Notes: generated by a model from the sequence alone, not told the origin. Positions 33,656-46,274 are shown, numbered from the stretch's first letter. The stretch: 64,000 nucleotides of DNA from Epiperipatus broadwayi (GCA_028023455.1 JAQFVV010012446.1:6759501-6823500), one strand, 5' to 3'. Program-made: numbers and translations.

Positions 33656-34206
33656 TTTCAGCACTTTATAATAATATGTATACCCTCTATAACTAAATAA
33701 TAAAGTAAATTTACTAGCATATTTAATTATTCTCATGAAAAATTTTGTTATTTATTTAACTTGTTTTGTAGAAAACTATTTGTTTTATTATTGATTCCCA
33801 TTTGTTAATATCAAACTTTTACCAAAGTTCTGTGTGAGATTCTACTTAAAATGCATTCTATTTTGGATCATGCATATCTAGTATATATATAATCAAAAAA
33901 TTATATTCTAAGGATTGGGTTAGATAGCCTTAGGAAATGTGAGTTATGTATGTTGCTAGAAAAATAACAAGAATTAATGAAATCAGTCTATCGAAGAAGC
34001 GATAGTGGCGCCCTCTTACAGTGATTACAGTTGTCTTTAAAAAATAAAAGTTGAATTTCATCATGTAACACTTCCTGTGCATATGTATAAATCTGATATT
34101 CCCAAACAGACTATCTGCATGTGTGCAATGAAAGGATGCAGACCTGAGTTTCTCACCAACCACAGAATAAACAAGTCTGATTATATTACTAAGTTAATTC
34201 ATAAAA

Positions 34207-34335
34207 AATCACTTAAATGAATTTGTAAATAACACCCACTTTTTGTTATATTAATGCTGATTTATTTTAAATCAGATAAGATTAACATTGATATTTTAAA
34301 AGATGGGTACTATTTACAAGTTCATTTAAATGATT
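34207..34335. repeat. Inverted repeat
   Basis: AATCACTTAAATGAATTTGT (from 34207) is complementary to ACAAGTTCATTTAAATGATT (to about 34336); ACCCACTTTT and AAAAGATGGGT continue the stem. Confidence 0.72.
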
Positions 34336-34864
34336 CTTTGAGAATTTTTCTGGTGAATTTTTGTTGCATGAATAGATGGATATTCTTAGAATAATATATT
34401 TGATAAGCCATAAAATTATTTACCTTATTTACCTGGTCATTAAAATCATTATAATACATATATACTAATATCAATGGATCATTTAAATTTATTTGTGAAA
34501 ATTTGTTTTTGTTTTTTGATTTTATAAAAACTTGATTTTAAAAACAAAATCAACTATCATTTTAAAACAAATATCAAGCAGTGATATAAGAAATAAATGT
34601 ATTTTATTATATTTAAATGGGAGTTTAAGTAACTATTTGAAATTATTGATTTTTTTTTTTTAGATTAGCCATTAATTTTATTGACTGCAACAAAAGATGT
34701 TTTAGGAAAGAAATGTATACAAAATTTCTTACATGTTGTTCACAAAGTAAGTCAATAAAAAATATATTTTAAAAAATAATAACGAAAAAAATGCTTTTAT
34801 TCACATAAATACACTAAAAAGTTTTTTTTAAAAAAAAAAAAGTCTTAGAAAGTGAAAAATAAAT

Positions 34865-35022
34865 TTATTTCAATTTTCACAATGTTCTTGATATTTTGTG
34901 ATCAAAATAAAATCATGCACCGTCCATGTTCAGAAATAGTCTAGGAATATTTCTAAACATGATTACGGCATGCTTTTTATCTTGGTTACATGATAATAAG
35001 AATATTGTGAAAGTTGAAAATT
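34865..35022. repeat. Inverted repeat
   Basis: TTTATTTCAATTTTCACAATG, then AGAAATAGTCTAGGAATATTTCT at the centre, then ATTGTGAAAGTTGAAAATTTG. Arms of about 75 bp with mismatches. Confidence 0.68.
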
Positions 35023-35198
35023 TGTTTTTATTTTTAGTATCCTTTCGTTTTTTATCTTTATAATGTATTTATATGAATAAAAACATTTCTTTATTTTTTT
35101 TCTATTTTCTACTTTTTAAGTTTTTACAGTTCTAGAAATTAAGTTTAGATACAATACTGCTAGATGGCAGTACCATATAAAATTAGAGATTTTAATTT

Positions 35199-35225
35199 TT
35201 TGTTAATTTTTTTTTTTTTTTTTTT
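35199..35225. repeat. Poly-T run
   Basis: More than 20 consecutive T residues, with no LINE or SINE body attached on either side. Confidence 0.85.
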
Positions 35226-35529
35226 GCTAAAATCGTTTGCAAACTCTGAAAAAAATGCATTGTAAAATGGAGATATATGTGTATACAAAGTTTCAAATAA
35301 ATCAGAAATTGGAAAGTAGGTGAAAATTGAATTATAAGGTTTTACAGACTGTCAGACGAAAATCCAACGGAGGTTAAGTAAAAATATATAAAGTTATAAC
35401 TATTTTAAATATATTTACATTAACTTTTAAAATGAATACAATATATCAAAAAGATTTAAACATCTAGAAAATTTATTTCAGAAGGCCATAAATTTTATAC
35501 AGTTATAATTATTATGTAAATAAATGATT

Positions 35530-35650
35530 AAAAGTTATTGCTTGAGAGTTCATACAAAGTTCAAGCAATAGAAATGGAGCGGCGCCATAATTCTTGAACT
35601 TTGAACTCCCTGAATTCACTACTCTGCCATTTCACTAAATCATGCACAGC
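35530..35650 (-). mobile_element. S1 SINE-like copy
   Basis: On the minus strand: GCATGATTTAGTGAAATGGC..CTCTATTGCTTGAA..TATGAACTCTCAAGCAATAA. The centre carries a short extra inverted segment (GTTCAAGCAATAGAAATGG / ATTCTTGAACTTTGAAC). Confidence 0.62.
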
Positions 35651-35664
35651 ATTGTATCATAACT

Positions 35665-35860
35665 ACTAAAGATGGCACTATAGTAGAGGAAAGATAAAGG
35701 CTCTTATTTATTGCAATAAGCTAAAAGAATCATGATGTTGTGTTGATAATGTAGTATGTAAATACTGTTTACTCAATCTTAAAGTAGATGGCGCTAGAGT
35801 AGCAAAAAGAGAAATGCTTCTTGTTTATTGTAGTAAGCTGAAAGATAAAAGTGATTGTAT
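35665..35860. repeat. Direct repeat of about 75 bp
   Basis: AGATGGCACTATAGTAG..TTATTTATTGCAATAAGCTAAAAG (35672-35735) recurs as AGATGGCGCTAGAGTAG..TTGTTTATTGTAGTAAGCTGAAAG (35784-35850), diverged by about a fifth. Confidence 0.65.
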
Positions 35861-36019
35861 ATTGTAAACTTTAAGTATAAATTCTTATATTGAGAGTCAT
35901 ATCATAAAATAATGGAGATTTTATATCATCACTTTATTCTTTGCAGCCATTTAATGACAAAGAGTAAAAAATTAAAGAAGAGTTATTGAGGTGACTGTAC
36001 AAACAATCTGTAAAACATG

Positions 36020-37000
36020 AATCATCATCATCATTTCCAACCATTATTAATCCATTGCAGGATCAAAATCTTCACATTTAATCCAGTTTCTCTTCTCCAT
36101 AGCCTCTGTTCATCACAACATATCAACAAACTTCTTTATTTCATCTACCCATTTCACATGATCTCTTTCTAGAATCTCTTAGGATCCAATTAAAACCTTC
36201 AACTGTCCGTCTATTATAATATCTTCTAGCAACATAAAAATGTAATCCAGTTTCTCTTATCCATAGCCTCTGTTCTTCATAACACACCAATAAATGGTCC
36301 TTATTTTATCTATTCATCTCACACAATATCTTTCTAGAATCTCTTGGGATCCAATTTAAAACTTCAACTGTCCATCTATTACCATATCTTCCAGTACCAA
36401 GTCTAGAACAGTTCCATTCCAGTCTTAATTCTTTCAATGATGTCAGTAAAACTTGTTTGTTCTATTACTTAAGCAATTTGCTTTTTTTGATTTCTTGTTG
36501 TTACTCTCAATATGCATCTCCCCATACCTTGTTGAATGGTCTGAAATCTCTTTACTGATCTTTGGTTAGGTATCACAATCTCATATTCAAAAATAAGAAT
36601 TGATAAAACACGTCTATTAAAAAATCTTTTAAAATACACAACAATATTTCCTTTTAATGCCAAGTTATTTCTACCAAAAGCATTATATCCAAATTTAATC
36701 CTAATCTCATCCACTATGTTTCCATCTGTTTTAATAATCTGACTACAATATTTGCAGTTGTTATCTTATTCATGATTATCAATCTTTATTTCCCTCCCCC
36801 TAGAGAAAATTCACTGAACATACTTTAGCTTTTATTTTTAGTCACTTTATTACTTTCATCTGATAACCTCTTATAACATTTCCTGAAGCTTTTAGCCATT
36901 ATTTGCAATAACATCATTTGCAAAACTGGATGACCTAAATAATTTTCATTCCATGAATATATTCCCATATATCTAATGCTGGTCCTTTAATCTGTTTATT
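36020..37000 (-). mobile_element. RTE-like LINE copy with internal duplication
   Basis: From the 3' end (CCATTATTAATCCATTGCAGG, 36041-36061) through the RWMDE, WIPRD, GSETW-like and GRNNL regions to AATAACATCATTTGCAAAACTGG (36908-36930, the FADD region). The stretch 36079-36240 is repeated at 36241-36400 with about 15% difference, so this copy, unlike the others, holds the C-terminal domain twice. Frameshifts and stops throughout. Confidence 0.8.
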
Positions 37001-38083
37001 GGGCATCTTCAAATATTTCTAGCGTAATCATAATTCTCGATTGAATTCTGTTATCAGCCTATCTTCCAATCAAATCAGTCAATATTGCATTTTTATAAAG
37101 TATCTTTGGGGCAAACTTTATAAAGTAAACAGGTTTATCTTTCCTATGAAAACCATACTCAAATTTACCTTAAAACTACATTAGAGATGTATTACCATTT
37201 ATTCACTTAACATGTCCAATTCAATAATAGACTGAACATCATCACATGTAGCAACCTAAAAACATATTGATTGATCTTGTAAAGTACATAATTAGGATAA
37301 TGAGTACACTGTACAATCACCCCAAATAGAGATAACATAACATAATATACTTTTGATAACAAGCAACATAGTCATCAAAGTAGACCTAAGCAAGGAATTT
37401 CATTAAATAATAAAATAAATAACCTTACGTAATCAAGAACTTAAATAGACAATATGACTTGACCAAGATAATCTTGAATCAATAAAATCACCAAAATAAC
37501 AGTAGTTATCAACAAAAATAATATTACCACATGTACAAATACTATTGGAAGAAAGTATATATTGACTACAAATATTAATGCCAAGTGAGTGAAGAGTATT
37601 TATAAGAAAATAGAATGCTCCTTATTTTATTATAATTGACAGTTAAACAGCTTAGCATAAATCAGTTACTAATTAATGTCAGATTCTTATTAATCATCAG
37701 TACCACAAGACAGAACAATAATAATAATAAAGCTAGCTAGAGACTTATTTGGATTAGGTTTATTGGAAAAGTTCATTGGTTAATTAACACATAAATAAAA
37801 TTTCCCAATTATATAAATTAAATCGTAGTTCAAATAATACATAAACTAGTGGAAGTTTATTGTTTTAGATTAAACTCTTCTACCCGTATAAAATCTGACA
37901 TTATTTCTTAACAAAGAATGGATTAATAGCTTGTTCATTTCACAATATTGGACATACTTTAAAAGCTATGATGTTAAGTATATACAAAACTGTGATGTGA
38001 TGAACTGTAACTTCTTCTTAAATGAAGTCAAGAATCTCTCAGCAATTATGCCCAGAGAAACCTGTTAGCTACTTAATTTTACA
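37001..38083. other. Non-coding stretch, nothing recognised
   Basis: AT-rich with no supported feature. Confidence 0.4.
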
Positions 38084-38360
38084 GTAGCAAACTCTCCATG
38101 CAGTAGTGCTACCTAGTGCAAGCCATAATAACTAATGGATGTTAGAAAGTTCGTGCATAAAATTCTTATCCAATATCACCAGACTACTTTTCATCAGTAA
38201 GTAGCCTTGGATCTGAGAGCACTGCACCTAGATCTTTGGATATAATTTAACCTTCCAGATGCCACTTTTTACCCATTTAGTTAACCATAAAGCTGTGAGC
38301 CCAAAATGAAAACAATATTTTAATAACTTGTGTAAGCATAGGAAATGGTGATCATGTGAT
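38084..38360 (+). mobile_element. Family A element, worn single arm
   Basis: GCAAACTCTCCATGCAGTAG, then TTATCCAATATCACCAGACTACTTTTCATCAGTAAG (core shortened by a deletion), GGATCTGAGAGCACTGCACC, ACCATAAAGCTGTGAGCCC, and the tail GTGTAAGCATAGG..GATCATGTGATG. A second scrap, CAGGCAAAACTCATTATAC..AATCATGTGATGTTTA, lies at 38886-38930. Confidence 0.72.
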
Positions 38361-39379
38361 GGGAAGTATATACAAACAGATTCATAGCCATCAAAACTTC
38401 ATTGATAGTTTTTTTTTAGCATTAGATTATCAAAGGAATGTTACCATCCCTTCCTATTGATCCTGTTCTTTTCTGTTATAAAAAATAATAATACTAACTT
38501 TAACATGAATAACATCTCACTGCAGAGATTTCATATTACAATTATGTTTTCTCGTATGGTCAGCATATCAACACTGGACCCGCTCAAACCATATTATCCT
38601 AGGATCTTTACCCTTTAACTAGTTTACAATTTACTTACCAATATTGAATGATTATCTGGGTAAGCTATGATCTGACAAAGAAATTACTGAATTTTCTTGA
38701 AAAATTCATTTACTACCAGAAAAACTCTCTAATTTCTATTCTAATTTGAATATGAAATTGCAACGAATAGCTAAAATATGTTATTAAAACAATATTTGCA
38801 TTGATTCAGCAATAACACATCAGGAAGCTTGGTCACACGTATTACAATTGCTGCTATTATCAATAATAATTAATAGTTTATTAAATCAGGCAAAACTCAT
38901 TATACATATTGGTAATCATGTGATGTTTATTAGTTTATTAAACCCGACACAAGCATGAAAATGAATAAATAATTAGCCACTTATGTCAATGCATAAAGAA
39001 AACTATCTCATAAATTTACAGTATTTTATCCAGGATCAGGGATAGCAACAGATGCACCTGGAGATTAAATCACCTCTTATCTCCCCTCCCGATATGTCAA
39101 CATGATGATATTTATTAGTTAAATGCATGATTCTATTCAAGAGAGAGTGAGAAATATATATATATTGAAAAAGACAAATGCATATGTATTACAAATTAAG
39201 TGCTAGGAAATATATCTCTTAAAATTTAATCACCATATATAAATGAATATTATATGCAATTATTCAAATTAGAAATGCATGACTCTGATCAAAAGAATAA
39301 AATTTTAATAATAATAAAATTCTTGGGAAAAAATGCATATTTATATATATATTAAGGCTATAATCTTAAGACTATGTGC
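38361..39379. other. Non-coding stretch
   Basis: Apart from the family A scrap at 38886-38930, AT-rich sequence without a feature. Confidence 0.38.
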
Positions 39380-39710
39380 TTGAAAAACGACATGCTTTAC
39401 ATTCTCCTATTTATTTAGAAAGTAGGTTAAGATAAGAGTGGTCGCTCTAGTCTTTTAAATAAGTCTTGTGTTAAGGATTTGCAGAAGTCTCTACTGACAC
39501 CTCTCTGAGGAGTGCCAAAACACGAAACCATGGTCAGGGGTTTGGGGAAGGGATCCTGACAGAGATATTTTAAATGCTTTCTCTGGCTAAGCATTTATCA
39601 CAAAGCTTATTGAGGAATAGGCAATCCTCATTGTTTATAATTTACAAGCTTAAGAGAACAGGGTCATGTGATCTATGACTCTTATTTTGACTATTTATAA
39701 TTATTACAAA
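39380..39710 (+). mobile_element. Hammerhead-bearing repeat related to family B
   Basis: Contains the best hammerhead motif in the window (39499-39541). It ends with TTTACAAGCTTAAGAGAACAGGGTCATGTGATCTATGAC (39641-39680, in two parts), which parallels the family B end ACAAGCTTGTTAAATTAGATCATGTGATATATGAC at 63.6 kb and its inverse at 48.2 kb. No inverted arm and no frame were seen. The left limit is a guess. Confidence 0.5.
39499..39541 (+). ncRNA. Hammerhead ribozyme, full consensus core
   Basis: Stem I ACCUCU (39499-39504) pairs with AGGGGU (39536-39541): six pairs, one of them U:G. Core CUGAGGA is 39505-39511. Stem II is GUG (39512-39514) with CAC (39521-39523) and loop CCAAAA. Core GAAA is 39524-39527. 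Stem III is the palindrome ACCAUGGU (39527-39534), and C39535 is the predicted cleavage-site base. Every conserved hammerhead position is met, with no extra bases. Stem III is too short to close by itself stably, so a dimer is the likely active form. Confidence 0.62.
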
Positions 39711-40960
39711 TTTATATATAACTTCTAAATAGCATGCCAGGAACAAATTCCATGAAACTAATTATTATTTACTAACGATTATAAGTTTATGTGTTTTGAT
39801 ACATCTTGGATATATTAAACCAACAAAACATCGCATAGCATTACTATCTAGATTTTACTACTGCTAATAAATATTGGATATATATATATATATGTATTAG
39901 TGTGTGCTTAATAATTAATAATACTAATTAGTTTATTGCCTGAGAAATATATTTAAAATAAAATATTACAAGTTGATTTTTCAGTAGTATTATTGTTCGT
40001 AAAAAATTATTTTTTTTGCGATACTACTATTGATAATTTATTTATCATTGCATTTAAATAATATGTAAATATAGAAGTTGCAAAAAGAACTACATATTGT
40101 GTTATATTATTTTATTCTACTAACATGAGCAAACCTACGGGTACAGTGTTTGTGAGAAATGATTAAGAAGTAAGGATTTTGTTTATCCGAAAGTCTGACG
40201 CCAATGACCTCTACGAATGATTTAATGTTAAGAATATAATTTATGTGAGGTATTTGACCACATCATGGAATTAAATTTATGGTTACGATTTTATAGGGGT
40301 GGATACAAATAATGGCCATCTATTTAAATTATTAATTCAAGGAAGATATGTGTGTAGTTACATATATGTTTACCAAGATGTCGGAGATATAATTGGCAGA
40401 CTTTATTTTAGATATATATCAGCTGAGAATTAAAAGATCATTAACATGTATGTTTTATTCTTCTAATATTATTTTTTCCCTTCTTTTGTATTTATAAAAT
40501 ACAATATAACAATTCGTCAATTACTAAAACAGAGAATCATTAATATAAATAAAATAACTATTGCCAAGTGCTTTCAACTCTTAAGAGTCCTTATCAAGGC
40601 AGTAAAAAACTCCTATTTTATTATCCTAAGCGATAAATTCAACATTTCATTGCATTGGCCAGGAATAACTAATCGGAAAACTGGTTAATTTCGAATTCAT
40701 AGCACAAGATTAATTTTCTATAGGATACGATTCTTTAATCTTGCATTTTTTATCATGTGTTTCATGCATTAATATTGCAAAATCCTTTGGACTATATATG
40801 TGGTCTGTACTATTTTGGTGAACATAAAAAGCTGAATAAACTATCATCTGCCCTTGCTCTGTAATTCAAATTTGCATATGTGTGTTTGTCTGTGTAAAAG
40901 AATGGTTTCTTTCTTTATAAAGCTGAGTGTGTTTTTGGTGAAATTCATCATAATCATATT
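39711..40960. other. Non-coding stretch, nothing recognised
   Basis: AT-rich; a TA microsatellite lies near 39878-39893. Confidence 0.4.
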
Positions 40961-41090
40961 ATTGATGCATTAAAGGCATGGGATATTTATTATTGATGCA
41001 TTAAAGGCATGGGATATTTATTATTGATGCATTAAAGGCATGGGATATTTATTATTGATGTATTAAAGGCATGGAGTACTTATTGATGGC
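40961..41090. repeat. Tandem repeat, 31-bp unit, about four copies
   Basis: ATTGATGCATTAAAGGCATG starts at 40961, 40992, 41023 and 41054. The first three are identical and the fourth is diverging. There are no spacers, so this is a minisatellite, not a CRISPR array. Confidence 0.92.
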
Positions 41091-41620
41091 AACAAATGCT
41101 TGATCATGTAATTATATAATGTTTTAAAGTTGATCAAGAATAAATCTCAGACGTTTTTCAAGGTGAATGCTATTATTTGTGGCATATTTATCTTTCCACA
41201 TATGGTTGCGAAACATCAACTAAAAGATAAATTTAAAGATGAGACTATGAAAAAAATAATTACTTATTATTCAAATTAAATTAGATAAGTCATTAATTTA
41301 TAGATAAAAAGTTCAATTTAAATTACAAAAATATAATTTAAAAGATATTAGTAATAGTTTTTTTGGATATATGGTTTGTAAATATTTGTGAATGAATGTT
41401 TATTTGCTTAAGAATAGAAATGAAGAATTATACTAAAAATTGTGTTATTACAAATCTGTAAATAAATTATTATTTATTGTTATTTAATTAAATAGTGTGA
41501 AGTTTCACTTATTTTATAGGAAAATTGGCAGATCTAAATATCAAGCTCGTAATCTATTTCTTCCAGTAATAACTTATGTAATCCTTGATTTGGTCAGGTA
41601 TTATAGTGAAAGCGAAAGTA

Positions 41621-42024
41621 TGTATTTATATGTTGGACTATTTCCATCATCTAATATGAGTATTGAATGTCTTTAGAAAAATTTAACTTTATTTAAGTAT
41701 TTCCAAATACATTCAACTGTTAATAGTAATACACAGGTTAGTATATGCACCCAATGTCTCGAAAGATATTATTCTCTCCTCTTTGCTGGCCTTTCCAGTG
41801 ACAATACTAGCATGGAAATCAAACCTGGACCCTTAGATTCTTGAGTATTGAATTTTAAGGTAAAGCTGTAACCAATTGAGCCATCCTGCCAAAGACAACA
41901 GTCAATAGAAATCTATAGTCCATCATATAAATACAACTAAAACCCCATCATCACAAACCTTCAGGAAAAATATTACTAAAACACCATCATCACAACAAAC
42001 ATTCAGGAAAATACTAAATGGAAA
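41621..42024 (-). mobile_element. Family C element, copy 3
   Basis: The left end TGTTGGACTATTTCCATCATC and the inner CATTCAACTGTTAATAG are followed by a worn core (CTCGAAAGATATTATTCTCTCC). A tRNA-like A-box lies at 41872-41883 (minus), and the B-box is decayed. The right inverted end is largely lost. The extreme 3' segment ACCATCATCACAAACCTTCAGG is present twice (41943-41968 and 41979-42013). Confidence 0.7.
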
Positions 42025-42035
42025 ATATGCTTCAA

Positions 42036-42113
42036 ATGAATTCAAACCCCAAAAGTTGATTGATATCTAAATGTTTGTTGTTGTTTTTTAATCTTTTGGG
42101 GTTTGAATTCATT
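42036..42113. repeat. Short perfect inverted repeat
   Basis: AATGAATTCAAACCCCAAAAG pairs with CTTTTGGGGTTTGAATTCATT across a loop of about 35 bases. Confidence 0.85.
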
Positions 42114-43789
42114 AGTTTTATTTATATCTAATTTTTTGAGCATTCAAGCTTACACACCCATACATGCTTACAAACCACTATCCAATTGCCAGAATTCTCC
42201 ATCAACACGAACAGCGAAAGACTCTACTTGAGAGCTTGTTTCTCCAAAGTTAAAATAAATTATTATAAATAATTTGATTGAGACCAAAAGGTAATATGTT
42301 ATAAATTCTAATAACTTGTTTTATTAATAAACAACACATACAAACAAATAAATACATGTAGCATAACATATTGCTAACCACCAACATATATACTGAATAC
42401 ATTGAACATGAGTATAAATATCATTAAATATGATTAATGCACTAGAAAAATGTGAATGTAATAATAAATCTCCATAATATCAGATAATAAATGACCCTGT
42501 AGTGAGTTAAACAACTCATTATTCACTCTTCAGCATCATTTAAATATTATATTAACAACCATCAAAGAACGTATTCACTTAATAAAGCGTACATAAATCT
42601 CTTATGTTGAATTTCTGTGTACCTTAAATTATAATTCTGTAACCATACTACCTCTCTTTCTTTTAAGAAAAAAAATTTAAATGAGTATTTCTTAGGGTTA
42701 CACCTCTTCTTCGTTATATTTCTCCTACCTTGGTTAAACAACAAAAAAAAATTACAACTCTGTCAAATTTATCTTATACTAGGTGATCAAGGCATTTTCG
42801 TAAGTTGATAGTGGCTTAAAGATCGGCATATTAGTTTAATCTCCTAGATATGATTTTTTTCTTGGGCAGAAAACTCTAGATATTGAAAGCTCCACATGGC
42901 TAGATATACTTTTAGCAAGTTAGTTATGTATTTAATTTCCATGATACACATTCTGAAGAAAATTAATGGCATAATTCAGCAAGCCCTTTCTAAGCTTTAC
43001 AACTATTGGATTTGCAGGTGAAATTGACTAGCACTATAATATCATACTGATATATAACTGGTTGCGCTTATAATCACAGACATCTTAAATCTATTAAATC
43101 ACTGGTTTATATTATCTATTTTGCTGGCCTCATTTTTCTTCTAGTGCACTCATCCATTCTTGTTAACTTTCTTTAAGTTGTTACTTCTTTTTCTCTGCCT
43201 CTTTGTTCCTTAACTTCTTATAATTTCCCACCACATAATGAAATATGCCTTTAACCAATGATTATACATATGTGGAATTAAATATTTTCATGGATTGTTA
43301 TTATAATAAAGTATAGAAATAAGTTTATGTCCGTGTAAAGAGAGATAACATTTTTAGCTTTTGATGTTAAGATATTAATTGACAATCCCTGAGGCTAAAC
43401 AAGTCTTCTCATTAATCTATAATAGTTCTTTTGTTGGAGTTTTTTGGTCAAATATATATATAAGGGGAATAAACTCTTTACTTAACATACCTTTTTTTTT
43501 TTAACAAAAATATTTTTTAATACCCTTAGTTAAAAGATTAATTAATTAATTGCTTTGCCAATATGAATATCTGAAAGTACAATATTTCAATTATTATCTG
43601 ACATTTAATTATATCCATTATATTTATTCTCATTTTATATTTCCTAAATTCTTGGATGGCTAATAACAAAATATGAACAAATAACTTCTTAATCTAATCT
43701 TCAATAGTTTCTCTTCCTCTTTCCTTCTTTATTTTTGCTTTTCTAATATATACCATATAATGACCACATTCCACTCTTTTTACACTTTA
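42114..43789. other. Non-coding stretch, nothing recognised
   Basis: AT-rich with no supported feature. Confidence 0.4.
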
Positions 43790-44009
43790 AACAAAATTAT
43801 TGATTAATATTACAGTTTCGACTGTTCCTAGCAGTCTTCGTTAGATCTACAAAAATTTAAACATTATATCAATATAATCATATTTCATACATATATCTAG
43901 TAAATTTTTACAATTTTACCAACCCAATTATTAACATTTTATATATGAAAACCCACTATTATATAACTTTAAAATCTATTTTACCCTTTATTTCTAATCT
44001 TAATTATTA

Positions 44010-44697
44010 AACCATTAAGCATCACATGATCACATTTCCTATACTAGCACATTAATTGTTGATAAACAGGGCAAAACTCTCCATCAGATCCAAAGCTCCT
44101 CACTGACGAAGGCCACAAGCCAGAAACTAGTCTGGGGATATTGGATGAGTAGGCATTAGATAGGGATTTTATGCACAAGCCTTCTGGCATCCATTGATTA
44201 CTCTGTTTAGCACAGGTGGCAATACTGTATGGAGTTTTGCTCTGTTTATCAACAATTAATGTGCTAGTATAGGAAATGTGATCATGTGATGCTTAATGGT
44301 TTAACACCAATCCTGCCTAATAGGATAGTGGTGGCTATGGTTGTAAAAGAGCCAAAGACACCAAAATGTATGGTTGCTGAACTGAGTTCAGACCCATATG
44401 ACTAAGCTATTGAGCTTAGATTGAAAATATTTTTTGTGTTTTCAATTTCATTCTCATAGTTTAGTAGTTAAGTAGAGATAAAAGGTGGTTGCTAGAGGGT
44501 TGCATTAGATCCTAAGATCTAGATGCAGTGCTCTCAGATCCAAAGCTCCTCACTGGCGAAGGCCACAAGCCAAAAACTAGTCTGGGGATATTGGATGAGT
44601 AGGCATTAGATAGGGATTTTATGCACAAGCCTTCTGGCATCCATTGATTACTCTGTTTAGCACAGGTGGCAATACTGTATGGAGAGTTTTGCTGTTT
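44010..44697. mobile_element. Family A composite: foldback plus second unit
   Basis: First unit: AAACCATTAAGCATCACATG (44010 on) to its complement CATGTGATGCTTAATGGTTT (44284-44303), with arms of about 75 bp. The centre has the core at 44098-44137. A long unit then follows (CAATCCTGCC, AAAGACACC, GCTGAACTGAG, TTGCTAGAGGGTTGC) and leads to a second core (44548-44587; CTGGCGA, AAAAC, both with one core change), then GGAGAGTTTTGC at 44680. The two cores lie 450 bp apart in the same orientation. Confidence 0.75.
44098..44137 (+). ncRNA. Hammerhead ribozyme core, family A, intact
   Basis: CCUCA, CUGACGA, A, GGC-CACAA-GCC, A, GAAAC, UA, GUC, UGGGG. Identical in layout to the copies at 27389 and 52356. 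Predicted cleavage base C44130 or C44132 depending on alignment of the GUC. Confidence 0.5.
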
Positions 44698-45420
44698 ATC
44701 TTAATTATTATCATATTTATATTTATTCACCTTTTTCCTTTGCCATAATTTTATAAATTCAATGTAATATTTATGAAATTTTTCCCTTATTACTATATTT
44801 AACCTTATTTAACATATTACTATATTCACAAATTTAACCTTATTTTACATTTCATCTATTATCTTAATTTTTAATTATTTTATTCCATTCATTAATTCCA
44901 TTTTACCCATATTTTATTCATGTTTTTTCCATTTACTTATTTTTTATAAAATTATTATAATTCTTTTAATTCTTATATGTATTTTTATTTCTTACCTTAT
45001 TATCTACTAAAACTCACTTTTCCACCATTTTCTTTCCCATCATACACTCTAATTTATCTATATATAGTTCCCTCTATTATCTATTATACAAACTACTTAT
45101 TTTATTTCTTATTAGTTTTCACTGTTTATTTTATTTATTTTATACTAAGATAGTTTTTAAACCACTTTCTCTATTAATATTTGGATTTATTTTCTTTATT
45201 AAAATTGCCTCCCTTATTTTTCTATTCCTCCTACTACTTGCATAACTTATCATTCTAATATTGGGTTGGTAAAATTGTAAAAATTTACTAGATATATGTA
45301 TGAAATATGATTGTATTGATATAATGTTTAAATTTTTGTAGATCTGATGAAGACTGCTAGGAACAGTCAAAACTGTAATATTAATCAATAATTTTGCTTT
45401 AAAGTATAAAGAGTGTAATG

Positions 45421-46266
45421 TTAATCTATAAATCTAATTAATTCTTACCCCTTACAAAAAAAATTGCTTTTGCTTGAGTCTGAAAAAAAGGCTATGTCAA
45501 CCAAATATCAATTTTTAATACATACTTCTAAATTAGGCATTAAATCCATTTACAATATTCTCACTTATGGATAAATAAACATTTACATTACAATCTCAAT
45601 CAGGCTTTCTGCATTAGACTCTGTATTTCAAAATATTGTTGTTCTCTTACTTTTCCTCCTTTCTCTTGTCTTCTGAAATTAGAACAATTTATAACACCAA
45701 ATGATTCCATCTTCAGCATCCAATTTGGCCATTACAGTAAATAGGGGTTGATTTATTGGTTAATTTAACCATGGGAATATTATGAAGAAAATATTTTAAA
45801 ATCATATTAATATAAAAACAGGGTCTATCCCTGGAATATTTCTTGAGGGTATTTATCAAATGGCAACCAGAGTTTGATGATGATCATGAATTTAACTCTG
45901 AAATATGAAGTGAGTACATCAATTAGTTAGTACTATTATGCTTATGGCGTTAACAAAATAGATAGTGTAATTACAAGATAGTCACAGTGTATATCCTTCA
46001 TTCAGCTTTGATCATTACAATGTATACAGATGAAGTACCATTATTCCAAACCTCTGTAATTTAGAACTTTCTGCTATCTGAACAAAATTACAAGGATAAT
46101 CACTAGAGTTTATTATCTTTGAGGTATGCCTGACAACTGACACACATTAAAAAAATAGTAAATACAGTATATTAAACATATAAAATTAAAAAAAAAACAC
46201 AAATATCTTCAAGTTAATAAGCTTAATCAAAATTATTGTTTCTGTAGTTTTAATCTTTTTTTAAAA
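45421..46266. other. Non-coding stretch, nothing recognised
   Basis: AT-rich with no supported feature. Confidence 0.4.
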
Positions 46267-46274
46267 AAAATGTT

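Larger units (their letters stand above)
43790..45420. mobile_element. Family E inverted-repeat pair enclosing 1.3 kb
   Basis: Arms of about 150 bp at 43790-43930 and 45255-45415 are almost perfect complements (e.g. ATATCAATATAATCATATTTC and GATTGTATTGATATAATG). Each arm has a hammerhead-like core: CTAACGA..GAAAC on the minus strand at 43844-43815, and CTGATGA..AAAAC on the plus strand at 45344-45373. Stem II in both is GACTG/CAGTC with loop CTAGGAA. Each copy has lost a different core position. The enclosed DNA contains family A units. Confidence 0.72.

Noticed and set aside
33930-34163. 77-codon minus-strand frame
   Set aside because: No known domain, no promoter or splice support, composition like the surroundings.
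40961-41090. CRISPR-like spacing of a 31-bp repeat
   Set aside because: Units abut without spacers and the genome is eukaryotic.
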